This document shows positions 14,237 through 21,335 of a stretch of DNA of 21,335 nt, piece after piece. The notes below the pieces were generated by a model. The model had not been told where the DNA came from and ran no database searches. It was given only the letters and a program-made list of their open reading frames with translations. Numbering within the stretch: the stretch's first letter is position 1; every line of letters starts with the position of its first letter. Origin of the DNA: Candidatus Sordicultor fermentans (GTDB lineage Bacteria > Atribacterota > Atribacteria > Atribacterales > Caldatribacteriaceae); the NCBI GenBank assembly GCA_002385475.1, contig DGDO01000033.1, positions 1-21,335 on the forward strand. Reading direction: 5' to 3'. Both the position numbers and the translations under genes were made by a program.

Positions 14237-15997
14237 ATGAGAAAACATATGCAGACAGAAATGAAAAAGTTATTATCATATCTGAAGCCATACTGGAAAG
14301 CAGCGCTGTTAGCTCCAATTCTAATGCTGATAGAAGTGATATGCGATTTATCTCAACCCACTTTATTAGCCAGCATAGTGGATAACGGTGTAGCTAAAAG
14401 TAATTTACCTTACATATTAAATACTGGTGTCCTTATGCTGGGCATAGCCTTAATAGGAATGGCCGGCGGAATGGGATGTTCGGTAGCTTCCAGTATAGCC
14501 AGTCAGAATTTTGGAGCCAGTTTACGCTCTGCGGTGTTCAAAAAGATTCAACTTCTTTCGCCTCTTAACATAGATAGATTTAAGACCTCATCGCTCGTGA
14601 CCCGCCTCACCAATGATATAACTCAACTTCAAACGGTAGTTCTGATGTCGTTGAGGATTATGGTACGTGCACCACTACTTTTTATAGGTGGTATAATAAT
14701 GGCTGTATCATTAAATGCCCGATTAGCGCTTATCCTCACGGTATCTATACCCCTACTGGCTGCGGTTATCTATTACCGAATGAAAAAAAGCACACCGCTT
14801 TTTTCTTACATGCAAGAGAAGCTGGATAGAGTCAATGCTGTTATCAGAGAAAATCTTTCCGGCATCCGGCTGATTAAAGCCTTTGTGAGAGCCGACCACG
14901 AAAAAAAACGGTTTGCCACTGCTAACGATGAACTCATGTATGCCACTCTCCAGGCTTTTAACCTTGTTATAACTATGATGCCAATAGTGATGCTCATAAT
15001 GAATTTTAGTATTGTGGCGGTGCTATGGTTCGGGGGATGGGATATAGACCGGGGCAATATGGAGGTAGGCGAGATAATAGCTTTTGTAAATTATATAACT
15101 CAAATACTCTTCTCACTCATGATGATTGGTAACATATTACTATTTGTTTCCCGTGCTTCGGCTTCAGCAGAAAGAGTGAACGAAGTGTTAGATACGGACA
15201 TCGATATTAAAAACGCCGATAATCCGGATTTCACACCTCTATCTTCAGGAGAGGTAGCTTTTGAAAATGTGTCTTTCGGGTATAGCGGAGATAAAAACCA
15301 GTTGGTGCTCAAAGAAATAAGCTTTCATGCCCCATCGGGTAAAACCATCGCTATCCTTGGCTCCACCGGTTCAGGTAAATCCACACTGGTAAACCTCATA
15401 CCCCGTTTTTACGATGTTACCAGTGGTCAGGTGACGGTAGATAAAAGAGACGTGCGTTCAATGGATTTAGCCACTTTGAGGTCTGGTATGGGTATAGTAC
15501 CGCAGGATACCATACTATTTTCAGGTACTATAAAAGACAACATTCGCTGGGGTAAAGAAGATGCCACAGATGAGGAAATAATAGAAGCAGCCAGAGTAGC
15601 TCAGGCTCATGAATTCATAATGAGCTTCCCTGAAGGCTATGACACTCAGTTAGGTCAGCGAGGTGTCAACCTCTCAGGAGGACAGAAGCAAAGAATAGTC
15701 ATTGCTCGAGCAATAATTAAAAAACCACCCATTCTCATACTTGACGATAGCACAAGCGCCGTTGACGTAGTCACTGAACAGCGGATACAAAAAGCGCTGA
15801 AGGAATTTATAAGAGGCTCCACTATTTTTATAATAGCTCAACGCATAAGCTCAGTGATGGATGCCGATAAAATATTAGTCTTAAATGAAGGTCGTATAGA
15901 GGCAGAAGGCACCCATGAGGAATTGCTAAAAAGCAGCCCCCTGTATCAGGACATATATAATTCACAACTGGGAGAAGGAGTTATGATAGATGCATAA
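14237..15997 (+). CDS. ABC exporter half-transporter with degenerate ATP site (TM287/BmrC-like)
   Basis: A 586-residue fusion of a six-helix exporter domain (about 15-310) and a nucleotide-binding domain (about 338-580). Walker A is GSTGSGKST at 375-383 and the signature LSGGQ at 479-483. Walker B ends ILDDSTSAVD, so Asp504 replaces the catalytic Glu. Gln535 (IIAQRIS) replaces the switch His. These two changes mark the degenerate-site subunit of heterodimeric exporters such as TM287, while its intact LSGGQ completes the partner's active site. No good ribosome site precedes the ATG at 14237. Starts at 14249 (MQTEM) or 14261 (MKKLLSYLKPYW) are alternatives. It overlaps the next gene by 8 bases. 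The likely role is export of drugs, lipids or metabolites. Confidence 0.93.
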   Translation: MRKHMQTEMKKLLSYLKPYWKAALLAPILMLIEVICDLSQPTLLASIVDNGVAKSNLPYILNTGVLMLGIALIGMAGGMGCSVASSIASQNFGASLRSAVFKKIQLLSPLNIDRFKTSSLVTRLTNDITQLQTVVLMSLRIMVRAPLLFIGGIIMAVSLNARLALILTVSIPLLAAVIYYRMKKSTPLFSYMQEKLDRVNAVIRENLSGIRLIKAFVRADHEKKRFATANDELMYATLQAFNLVITMMPIVMLIMNFSIVAVLWFGGWDIDRGNMEVGEIIAFVNYITQILFSLMMIGNILLFVSRASASAERVNEVLDTDIDIKNADNPDFTPLSSGEVAFENVSFGYSGDKNQLVLKEISFHAPSGKTIAILGSTGSGKSTLVNLIPRFYDVTSGQVTVDKRDVRSMDLATLRSGMGIVPQDTILFSGTIKDNIRWGKEDATDEEIIEAARVAQAHEFIMSFPEGYDTQLGQRGVNLSGGQKQRIVIARAIIKKPPILILDDSTSAVDVVTEQRIQKALKEFIRGSTIFIIAQRISSVMDADKILVLNEGRIEAEGTHEELLKSSPLYQDIYNSQLGEGVMIDA

Positions 15998-17834
15998 CCC
16001 GGGAGGAGGGCGTCACGATGCAGTTTATGTCGTAAAGCCCAGAGATGCGAAAAATACTTTAAAAAGACTATGGTGGTATTTATCAGAGCACAAAATAAGA
16101 CTTTTTCTCGTGCTCTTTCTTGTAGCCATAACATCGGTGTTAACCCTTGTGGGGCCTTATCTCATAGGGAAAGCCATAGATAATTATATCATTCCCCGCG
16201 ATTTCAATGGATTATTTCGTCTTTTAATACTTATGGCAGCTATATACGTCCTTATGTCCTTATTTACATGGTTACAGAGTCGCACTATGATTAATGTAGC
16301 CCAGCTCACTATACGTAACATGAGAAAAGATGCCTTTGATAAATTACAGATATTACCTGTAAGCTTTTTTGACGCCAGACCCCGGGGAGATATCATGAGC
16401 AGATTAACAAATGATATAGACCTTATAAACAATGCCCTGAGTTCCAGTTTAACCCAGATATTCTCCAGTATTATCACTCTGATAGGAACCGTAATATTAA
16501 TGTTGTGGTTAAGCCCTCTCCTGACAGGAGTCAGCATGATAACAGTACCTATAATGTTGATCACCACCAACATTGTAACCAGGCACACCCGACGATATTT
16601 TTCAGAACAGCAAAGAGTTTTAGGTATGTTGAATGGCTTTGCCGAGGAAAATATATCGGGACAAAAAGTAGTTAAAGCATTTGTCCGGGAGGCTAAAGAA
16701 ATAGAGCGTTTTGAGGTCACCAATCAAGAACTAAAAAACGTGGGCATTAAAGCTCAAATATATTCAGGCATAATGGGACCTTTAATGAACGTATTAAATA
16801 ATATAGGATTTGCCATAGTAGCTCTGTCCGGGGGATGGCTGGCAGTTAAACAAATAATAACCATAGGCACCATAGCCGCCTTTATAAACTATACCAGACA
16901 ATTTACCCGCCCCTTGAATGAATTAGCTAACCAGATTAATACCATCCAATCAGCCATAGCAAGTGCTGAAAGATTATTTGAAATAATGGATGAGCCACCT
17001 GAACCACCTGATCCTCCCGATGCCATAGAGCTCAAAAGCGTCAAAGGTGACGTAGAATTTCGGAATGTATCATTCTCTTATAAATCAGATGAAGCGGTAC
17101 TCAAAAATATAAGCTTCCATGCTCATCCCGGACAAACCATAGCTCTGGTTGGCCCCACCGGAGCGGGGAAAACCAGTATAATCAATTTGCTCGCTCGCTT
17201 CTATGACCCCGATAGTGGGGACATATTCATAGATGGATATAATATCCAGAAAATTACGAGAAAAAGTCTTCGCTCATCTTTAGGAATAGTGTTACAAGAT
17301 ACCTACCTCTTTTCTGAATCAGTAAAGGATAATATTCGTTACGGCCGATTAGATGCCACCGATGAAGAGGTAAAAGCTGCCGCTCGATTGGCCAATGCTG
17401 AACAATTCATATTAAACTTGCCTCAGGGATATGACACTATTCTCTCCGAAGATGGTGGAGACCTGAGTCAGGGTCAGCGCCAACTGCTGGCTATTGCTCG
17501 AGCCATATTAGCCGACCCGGCTATATTGATACTGGACGAAGCCACGAGCTCAGTAGACACTCGCACTGAGCAACACATCCAGGAAGCCATGTACAAACTG
17601 ATGAAAGGGCGCACCAGTTTTGTGATAGCTCACCGGCTCAGCACCATCCGCAAAGCCGATATGATATTAGTGATAGACGATGGAGAAATAATTGAGAGAG
17701 GCAACCATGTGCAACTATTAAAACAGAAAGGTTTCTACTATGACCTGTATATGAGCCAATTTGCCCATATTCTGCACAAAACAGAAGTTTATGAAACACC
17801 ACAGCTGGAATTCCATAAAAGTTATGAAGACTAG
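15990..17834 (+). CDS. ABC exporter half-transporter with canonical ATP site (TM288/BmrD-like)
   Basis: A 614-residue partner subunit with a six-helix exporter domain (about 35-325) and a nucleotide-binding domain (about 353-590). Walker A is GPTGAGKTS at 388-396. Walker B with the catalytic Glu is ILILDE at 512-517, and the switch His548 is intact (VIAHRLS). The signature reads LSQGQ at 492-496 instead of LSGGQ. That is the deviation seen in the canonical-site partner of heterodimers, where it faces the partner's degenerate site. Its ATG overlaps the upstream stop (ATGCATAA), with AAGGAG 9 bases before it, so the two are translated together in equal amounts. A Pro-rich linker (PPEPPDPPD, 336-344) joins the domains. 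A tail of about 25 residues follows the last family-typical segment. Substrate unknown. Confidence 0.94.
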   Translation: MHNPGGGRHDAVYVVKPRDAKNTLKRLWWYLSEHKIRLFLVLFLVAITSVLTLVGPYLIGKAIDNYIIPRDFNGLFRLLILMAAIYVLMSLFTWLQSRTMINVAQLTIRNMRKDAFDKLQILPVSFFDARPRGDIMSRLTNDIDLINNALSSSLTQIFSSIITLIGTVILMLWLSPLLTGVSMITVPIMLITTNIVTRHTRRYFSEQQRVLGMLNGFAEENISGQKVVKAFVREAKEIERFEVTNQELKNVGIKAQIYSGIMGPLMNVLNNIGFAIVALSGGWLAVKQIITIGTIAAFINYTRQFTRPLNELANQINTIQSAIASAERLFEIMDEPPEPPDPPDAIELKSVKGDVEFRNVSFSYKSDEAVLKNISFHAHPGQTIALVGPTGAGKTSIINLLARFYDPDSGDIFIDGYNIQKITRKSLRSSLGIVLQDTYLFSESVKDNIRYGRLDATDEEVKAAARLANAEQFILNLPQGYDTILSEDGGDLSQGQRQLLAIARAILADPAILILDEATSSVDTRTEQHIQEAMYKLMKGRTSFVIAHRLSTIRKADMILVIDDGEIIERGNHVQLLKQKGFYYDLYMSQFAHILHKTEVYETPQLEFHKSYED

Positions 17835-18133
17835 CTGGTTTCAACGAAATTACAACTTATGGGAGAGAGAAAGAAAAAACTTTTCCGAAAGATCTATGAC
17901 AATATTCCTACCCTTCCCTTAGAGAACCAGCTACTAATTTCTCTTGAGCTTAAAAAGCCTAACTAAAGACTTTTGCTGGATTGCTTGTTCCATTTATAAT
18001 AAATGATACTACCTAAAACTGAACAAATAGAGCCTCAAAAGCTAATAACAGAGGGAAAAAGAAAAATATCCTACAATGCAATAGCTTGACACTAATATTA
18101 TGCATAGCCTCCGGTAGTCTTTTAAGACAAAAA
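17835..18133. other. Intergenic region between exporter operon and tct operon
   Basis: No gene is seen. TAGCTGGTT at 17832-17840 and AACCAGCTA at 17925-17933 form a 9-bp inverted repeat spanning 84 bases, overlapping the end of the exporter gene; no T-tract follows. GTCTT-TT-AAGAC at 18117-18128 is a short dyad at the -35 position of the tct promoter. A TTGACA at 18086-18091 has no -10 at a usable distance. Confidence 0.55.
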
Positions 18134-18142
18134 TGGTATAAT
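18134..18142 (+). promoter_or_regulatory. Extended -10 promoter for the tctCBA operon
   Basis: TGGTATAAT at 18134-18142 is a consensus extended -10. The sequence 17 bases upstream (GTAGTC) is not a good -35. The predicted start is near 18149, about 49 bases ahead of the coding start. Confidence 0.65.
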
Positions 18143-18155
18143 GCTTGTAAAGCAT
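18141..18155 (+). promoter_or_regulatory. Small dyad at the tctCBA transcription start
   Basis: ATGCTT at 18141-18146 and AAGCAT at 18150-18155 are reverse complements with a 3-base centre. The dyad overlaps the -10 end and the predicted start, a typical repressor-operator position. Combined with the GTCTT/AAGAC dyad at 18117-18128 it may bind a regulator, but each arm is short. Confidence 0.35.
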
Positions 18156-18197
18156 ATTTATATTTAATTTAACTTAATCGAAGGGAGGAGAATGGTT

Positions 18198-19169
18198 ATG
18201 AAAAAGAGTAAATTAAACGTTTTTTTGTTAATGAGTATGGTTTTTTTTCTCGTTTTTGTTTCGGTGGTGCCAGCTCTGGCCAGCTTTCCGGAAAAAGAAA
18301 TAACCTTAATCATCCAAGCTGCCCCGGGAGGAGTGTCAGATGCAGTAGGAAGAGCTATGGCGGCAGCAGCCGAAAAAATCTTGGGAGTCCCAATCATTCC
18401 TACCAATATCACTGGTGCAGCCGGAGCAATTGCTATGGGGAAACTCAAAGAAAGCCCACCAGATGGTTACACGATAGGTTATGTTCCGGTGGAGCTGGCT
18501 ATGGTGAAAGCGTTGGGTTATGCTGATATTTCTCCTGACGATTTTGACCTCATCATGCGAGTCAATATTGTTCCTGCCGCTCTTACCGTTCGCTCCGATG
18601 CTCCTTACCAAACCTTTGAAGAGTTTGTAGAATATGCCAAAGAACATCCTGGAGAAGTTTTGGTAGGCACCTCTGGAACTGGCTCCATCTGGCACATTGC
18701 TGGATTAGCTTTGGAAGAAGCTATTGGTGCTACGTTTACTTATGTTCCTTTTGACGGGGCAGCCCCCAGCGTAGCCGCCTTAATGGGAGGCCACATCCAC
18801 GCAGTTACCTGTAGCCCTGCCGAAGTGCTTTCCGGAGTCAATGCAGGAGATTTAAAAATTTTAGCCATTTTAGGAGAAAAAAGAAGCTCTCTCTTTCCCG
18901 ACGTACCCACGGCGGAAGAGTTAGGATACAATGTTAATGTAATGGCCTGGGGTGGGTTCGCTCTACCTAAAGGAACTCCTAAAGAAATTTACGATACCAT
19001 TGCCTCCGCTTTCTGGGAAGCTCTGGAAACCGAAACCTTTCAGAAAGTAATGGAAGAGAGAGGAATTGAGGTTTCTCCTCTGGATGGCCCGGCATTTAGA
19101 GAGTTTGCTATACAGCAGTTTGAAATGTATATGGAGTTAATTCCCCGCGCCTTAGGACAACAGCAATAA
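18198..19169 (+). CDS. tctC: Tripartite tricarboxylate transporter receptor, TctC family
   Basis: A 323-residue exported binding protein from the ATG at 18198. The in-frame ATG at 18192 lies only 3 bases from GGAGG, whereas 18198 is at the normal 9. The signal peptide is MKKSKLNVFLLMSMVFFLVF followed by a hydrophobic stretch to PALAS, with cleavage likely after ALA. Family features include FPEKEITLIIQAAPGG-SDAVGR at the start of the mature protein, a central GTSGTGSIWHIAG, and a late FPDVPTAEELGY then FALPKGTP. TctC proteins capture carboxylates such as citrate, or other small acids, outside the membrane and pass them to TctAB. The ligand cannot be read from sequence. It is first in the operon, 18 bases before tctB. 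Confidence 0.94.
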   Translation: MKKSKLNVFLLMSMVFFLVFVSVVPALASFPEKEITLIIQAAPGGVSDAVGRAMAAAAEKILGVPIIPTNITGAAGAIAMGKLKESPPDGYTIGYVPVELAMVKALGYADISPDDFDLIMRVNIVPAALTVRSDAPYQTFEEFVEYAKEHPGEVLVGTSGTGSIWHIAGLALEEAIGATFTYVPFDGAAPSVAALMGGHIHAVTCSPAEVLSGVNAGDLKILAILGEKRSSLFPDVPTAEELGYNVNVMAWGGFALPKGTPKEIYDTIASAFWEALETETFQKVMEERGIEVSPLDGPAFREFAIQQFEMYMELIPRALGQQQ

Positions 19170-19187
19170 ACCTTACAAGGAAAATAT

Positions 19188-19616
19188 ATGGCAGACATTC
19201 TATTTGGGGTCTTTACTGTAGTCCTTGGAATAGTACTGTACTGGGGAGCCAACCGGCTCCCCACCGGAGTGTTGACTTTCGCTCTCAATCCTGGATTTTT
19301 TCCCAAGATAGTAGCGGCGGGGCTTATAATTTTAGGAGCCATCCTTGTTTACCAGGGATGGAAAAGTAAACCAACTTATGGTGAGGGAAAACTGAACAAA
19401 GAGTTAGGTCTTCGATTAGGAGCCCTTTTAGGATTGGTGTTCTTATACCTTATTTTATGGGGAAGGGGTTCTTTCTTACTGAATACTTTGGTTTTTCTCT
19501 TTTTTTCCCAACTAATAATGAAATATCGAGTGCTCCCTTCCCTGCTTTCTTCAACCATAATCACTTTTTTAACCTGGATTCTTTTTACCCAAGCTTTCAA
19601 GGTTCATCTTTTCTAA
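19188..19616 (+). CDS. tctB: Tripartite tricarboxylate transporter small membrane subunit, TctB family
   Basis: A 142-residue membrane protein with about four hydrophobic helices (roughly 4-20, 38-58, 75-95 and 100-135), a typical TctB length. Family-typical features are a first helix followed by the loop ALNPGFFPKIVAAGLIILG, matching the conserved PGFFP segment. AAGGA lies about 7 bases before the ATG. Its function is poorly defined, but it is needed with TctA for sodium- or proton-coupled import of the ligand delivered by TctC. Position between tctC and tctA is the standard order. Confidence 0.9.
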   Translation: MADILFGVFTVVLGIVLYWGANRLPTGVLTFALNPGFFPKIVAAGLIILGAILVYQGWKSKPTYGEGKLNKELGLRLGALLGLVFLYLILWGRGSFLLNTLVFLFFSQLIMKYRVLPSLLSSTIITFLTWILFTQAFKVHLF

Positions 19617-19660
19617 ACAAGCTAAAATTAAAAATAACTAACATTAGGATGGGATCTACT

Positions 19661-21163
19661 ATGCAAGATTTGCTAGTAGCTTTTCAACAAGTGCTACAGC
19701 CTGGAGTTTTACTTTACTTGATTTTAGGCACTACCTTAGGTTTAGTGGTAGGGACTCTACCTGGCCTTACTGCTACTATGGCGGTAGCCATTTTAACTCC
19801 TCTTACTTTTTGGCTCCCTCCAGCAAGTGGTCTGGGAGTGTTAATAGGGGTTTGGAATGCTGCTATCTTCTCCGGAGGCATATCAGCTATTCTTTTAAAC
19901 ATTCCTGGGACTCCCGCTTCTATCGCTTCTACTTTTGACGGCTATCCCATGGCTAAAAAAGGTCAAGCAGGGTTAGCCCTGGGAATTAACGTTTTATATT
20001 CATTCATTGGGGGGATTTTTGGAATTGTAGTTTTTCTAATTGCTGCTTTTCCTCTGGCTCGATTTGCTCTCTCTTTTGGTCCCGCAGAATACTTTGCCTT
20101 GGGTCTTTTTGGCCTAAGTATGATGGTAGCAGTGTCAGGGACGTCGGTAGTCAAAGGTTTAATCACTGGATTCATTGGTTTAGCCCTTTCTCTGGTGGGG
20201 CTTGACCCTATGTTAGCTACCCCTCGGTTTAACTTTGGCTCTACCGATTTAATTACTGGTTTCTCTTTCATCCCTCTCATGATTGGAATCTTTGGCTTAG
20301 GGGAGGTTTTCTACCAGATGACCACTGCTCCTTATCAACCTCAAGAAGAATCTGGGAAGAAAAAGGAGACCCTAAGCAGTCTGGGAAGAATGTTGGTCAA
20401 TGCTAAAGAATTTATTCAAACTCTCCCAGCTGCTATTATAGGAAGCGTCACTGGAGTTATAATCGGGGCTATCCCCGGGACTGGAGCAGATATTGCTTCT
20501 CTCCTGGGCTGGGAGTTTTCTCGTCGAGCCTCTAAACGAAAAGAGGAATATGGTAAAGGGTCTATCGAAGGTTTAGTCGCCACTTGTACTGCTAATAACG
20601 CCTGTTTGGGAGGAGCTCTTACCACTATGATGGCTCTTGGAATTCCTGGAGATGCAGTTACCGCGGTTTTGATCGGTTCTTTTATGATGTATGGAGTCCA
20701 ACCTGGACCGGCTATGTTTAGAGATAGGTCTGATTTTGTTTTCACCGTAATTGGCTTGATGATATTGGCCAACTTATTTTTCTTGGCTACCGGCTTTATT
20801 TTCTCTCGGTTTGCCGGTGGTTTCATTCTCCTTCCTAAACCCATTATGTGGAGTACTATTCTAATCCTTTCTTTAGTGGGCTCTTTCTCTCTCAACAACC
20901 GGTTATTTGATGTCTGGGTAGCATTTTTAGGAGGTATATTAGGGTTTCTTTTCCGGCGATATCAATTTCCCATTGGACCAATAATCCTAGCTCTCATTTT
21001 AGGACCAATGGTAGAGCGAAACTTCCGAACAGCCCTTATAATTTCTCACGGAAACCCGGCTATTTTCCTGACTCGACCCATATCTTTGATATTTATTATA
21101 GGAACAGTGCTTGCTCTTGCAAGTCCTTTATTTCTCTACAGAAAAAAGGAGAAAAAAGAGTAA
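19661..21163 (+). CDS. tctA: Tripartite tricarboxylate transporter large membrane subunit, TctA family
   Basis: A 500-residue transporter with about a dozen hydrophobic helices. The start is set at the ATG at 19661 (MQDLLVAFQQVLQPG), which has AGGATGGGA ahead of it and matches the family N-terminus. The frame remains open back to 19457, but that part overlaps tctB and is hydrophilic/Phe-rich, so it is not coding. Conserved segments are GTLPGLTATMAVAILTPLTF near 40, FSGGISAILLNIPGTPAS near 75, GAIPGTGADIASLLGW near 270, and ANNACLGGALTTMMALGIPG near 310. The usual acidic residue before ANNA (family EAANNA) is replaced here by CTANNA. TctA forms the ion-coupled pathway. A GC-rich hairpin follows. 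Confidence 0.94.
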   Translation: MQDLLVAFQQVLQPGVLLYLILGTTLGLVVGTLPGLTATMAVAILTPLTFWLPPASGLGVLIGVWNAAIFSGGISAILLNIPGTPASIASTFDGYPMAKKGQAGLALGINVLYSFIGGIFGIVVFLIAAFPLARFALSFGPAEYFALGLFGLSMMVAVSGTSVVKGLITGFIGLALSLVGLDPMLATPRFNFGSTDLITGFSFIPLMIGIFGLGEVFYQMTTAPYQPQEESGKKKETLSSLGRMLVNAKEFIQTLPAAIIGSVTGVIIGAIPGTGADIASLLGWEFSRRASKRKEEYGKGSIEGLVATCTANNACLGGALTTMMALGIPGDAVTAVLIGSFMMYGVQPGPAMFRDRSDFVFTVIGLMILANLFFLATGFIFSRFAGGFILLPKPIMWSTILILSLVGSFSLNNRLFDVWVAFLGGILGFLFRRYQFPIGPIILALILGPMVERNFRTALIISHGNPAIFLTRPISLIFIIGTVLALASPLFLYRKKEKKE

Positions 21164-21170
21164 ATATAGT

Positions 21171-21190
21171 AGGGGGCAACGCCCCCTTAT
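21171..21190 (+). terminator. Probable terminator of the tctCBA operon
   Basis: AGGGGGC at 21171-21177 pairs with GCCCCCT at 21181-21187 around an AAC loop. It begins 8 bases after the tctA stop. The following tract is TTATAA rather than a long T run, so termination may be incomplete. Confidence 0.6.
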
Positions 21191-21335
21191 AACCCCCAGA
21201 AAAAAGAAAAGAACAAAGATTGGAAAATCTAAAAAACTAACTAAGTGTTTCTACCAACTCAGAATGTCCAAAAGCTACCGAGATTGTCTGTCTTTAAATT
21301 GCCATATATAATGTCCAAGTAATAATCTTTAAGGG
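21191..21335. other. Contig tail without a gene
   Basis: No gene is recognised. AATGTCCA occurs at 21263-21270 and 21310-21317, 47 bases apart. The TGTCC start resembles the repeats at 570-609, so the contig could be breaking at another insertion-sequence end, but the match is short. Confidence 0.35.

Noticed and set aside
18086..18091. Consensus TTGACA as -35 of the tct promoter
   Set aside because: It is 45 bases from the TATAAT and has no -10 at 16-18 bases.
19457..19660. Upstream extension of the TctA frame
   Set aside because: It lies mostly inside tctB in another frame, does not resemble the TctA N-terminus, and a good ribosome site precedes 19661.

Overview
The window is a 21.3 kb contig end from a metagenomic or single-cell assembly. 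Its first 19 bases are exactly the Tn5/Nextera mosaic-end adapter, so base 1 is a library-fragment end and not genome. Composition is moderately AT-rich. Gene content is a binding-protein sugar/peptide ABC importer, an intracellular GH1 glycosidase, a Gfo/Idh/MocA oxidoreductase with a xylose-isomerase-like TIM barrel, a heterodimeric ABC exporter and a TctCBA carboxylate transporter. This fits a saccharolytic, probably anaerobic bacterium in which Opp/Dpp-type importers carry oligosaccharides, as in Thermotogota and possibly Atribacterota or clostridial relatives. That lineage guess is inference only; no rRNA, tRNA or phylogenetic marker is in the window.

Layout. (1) Positions 1-1193 are a graveyard of insertion sequences. 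There are two different IS21-family IstB C-terminal remnants, each followed by IS21-style end repeats, and the second abuts a frameshifted, 3'-truncated IS3-family element. (2) Positions 1459-10847, all on the minus strand, form a sugar-uptake and catabolism locus. An extended -10 promoter abutting a 38-bp palindrome drives the binding protein. A strong hairpin follows, then two permeases and two ATPases, a GH1 beta-glucosidase, a Gfo/Idh/MocA dehydrogenase and a TIM-barrel isomerase/epimerase, ending at an intrinsic terminator. The likely flow is import of a short beta-linked glucoside, cytoplasmic hydrolysis by GH1, and processing of a sugar or polyol by the last two enzymes.

(3) Positions 10884-13649 hold housekeeping-type genes: a Sua5/YwlC threonylcarbamoyl-AMP synthase (minus), a divergent undecaprenyl-diphosphatase UppP (plus), and a convergent pair made of a LysE-family exporter and a small hypothetical protein whose start codon directly follows the LysE stop (minus). 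(4) Positions 13650-14236 are non-coding. (5) Positions 14237-17834 encode two overlapping ABC exporter half-transporters. The first has a degenerate catalytic site (Asp after Walker B, Gln for the switch His). The second has a canonical site and a deviant signature motif. Together they look like an asymmetric TM287/288-type heterodimer. (6) Positions 18134-21187 encode a tctCBA-type tripartite tricarboxylate transporter with its own extended -10 promoter and nearby dyads, closed by a GC-rich hairpin. The last ~150 bases are non-coding.

I found no CRISPR array, tRNA, rRNA or recognisable riboswitch. The most interesting signals are the palindrome-overlapping promoters in front of both solute-binding-protein genes, the intra-operon hairpin after the sugar-binding-protein gene, and the pairing of GH1 with a Gfo/Idh enzyme and a TIM-barrel enzyme. 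No clearly unprecedented system is evident.
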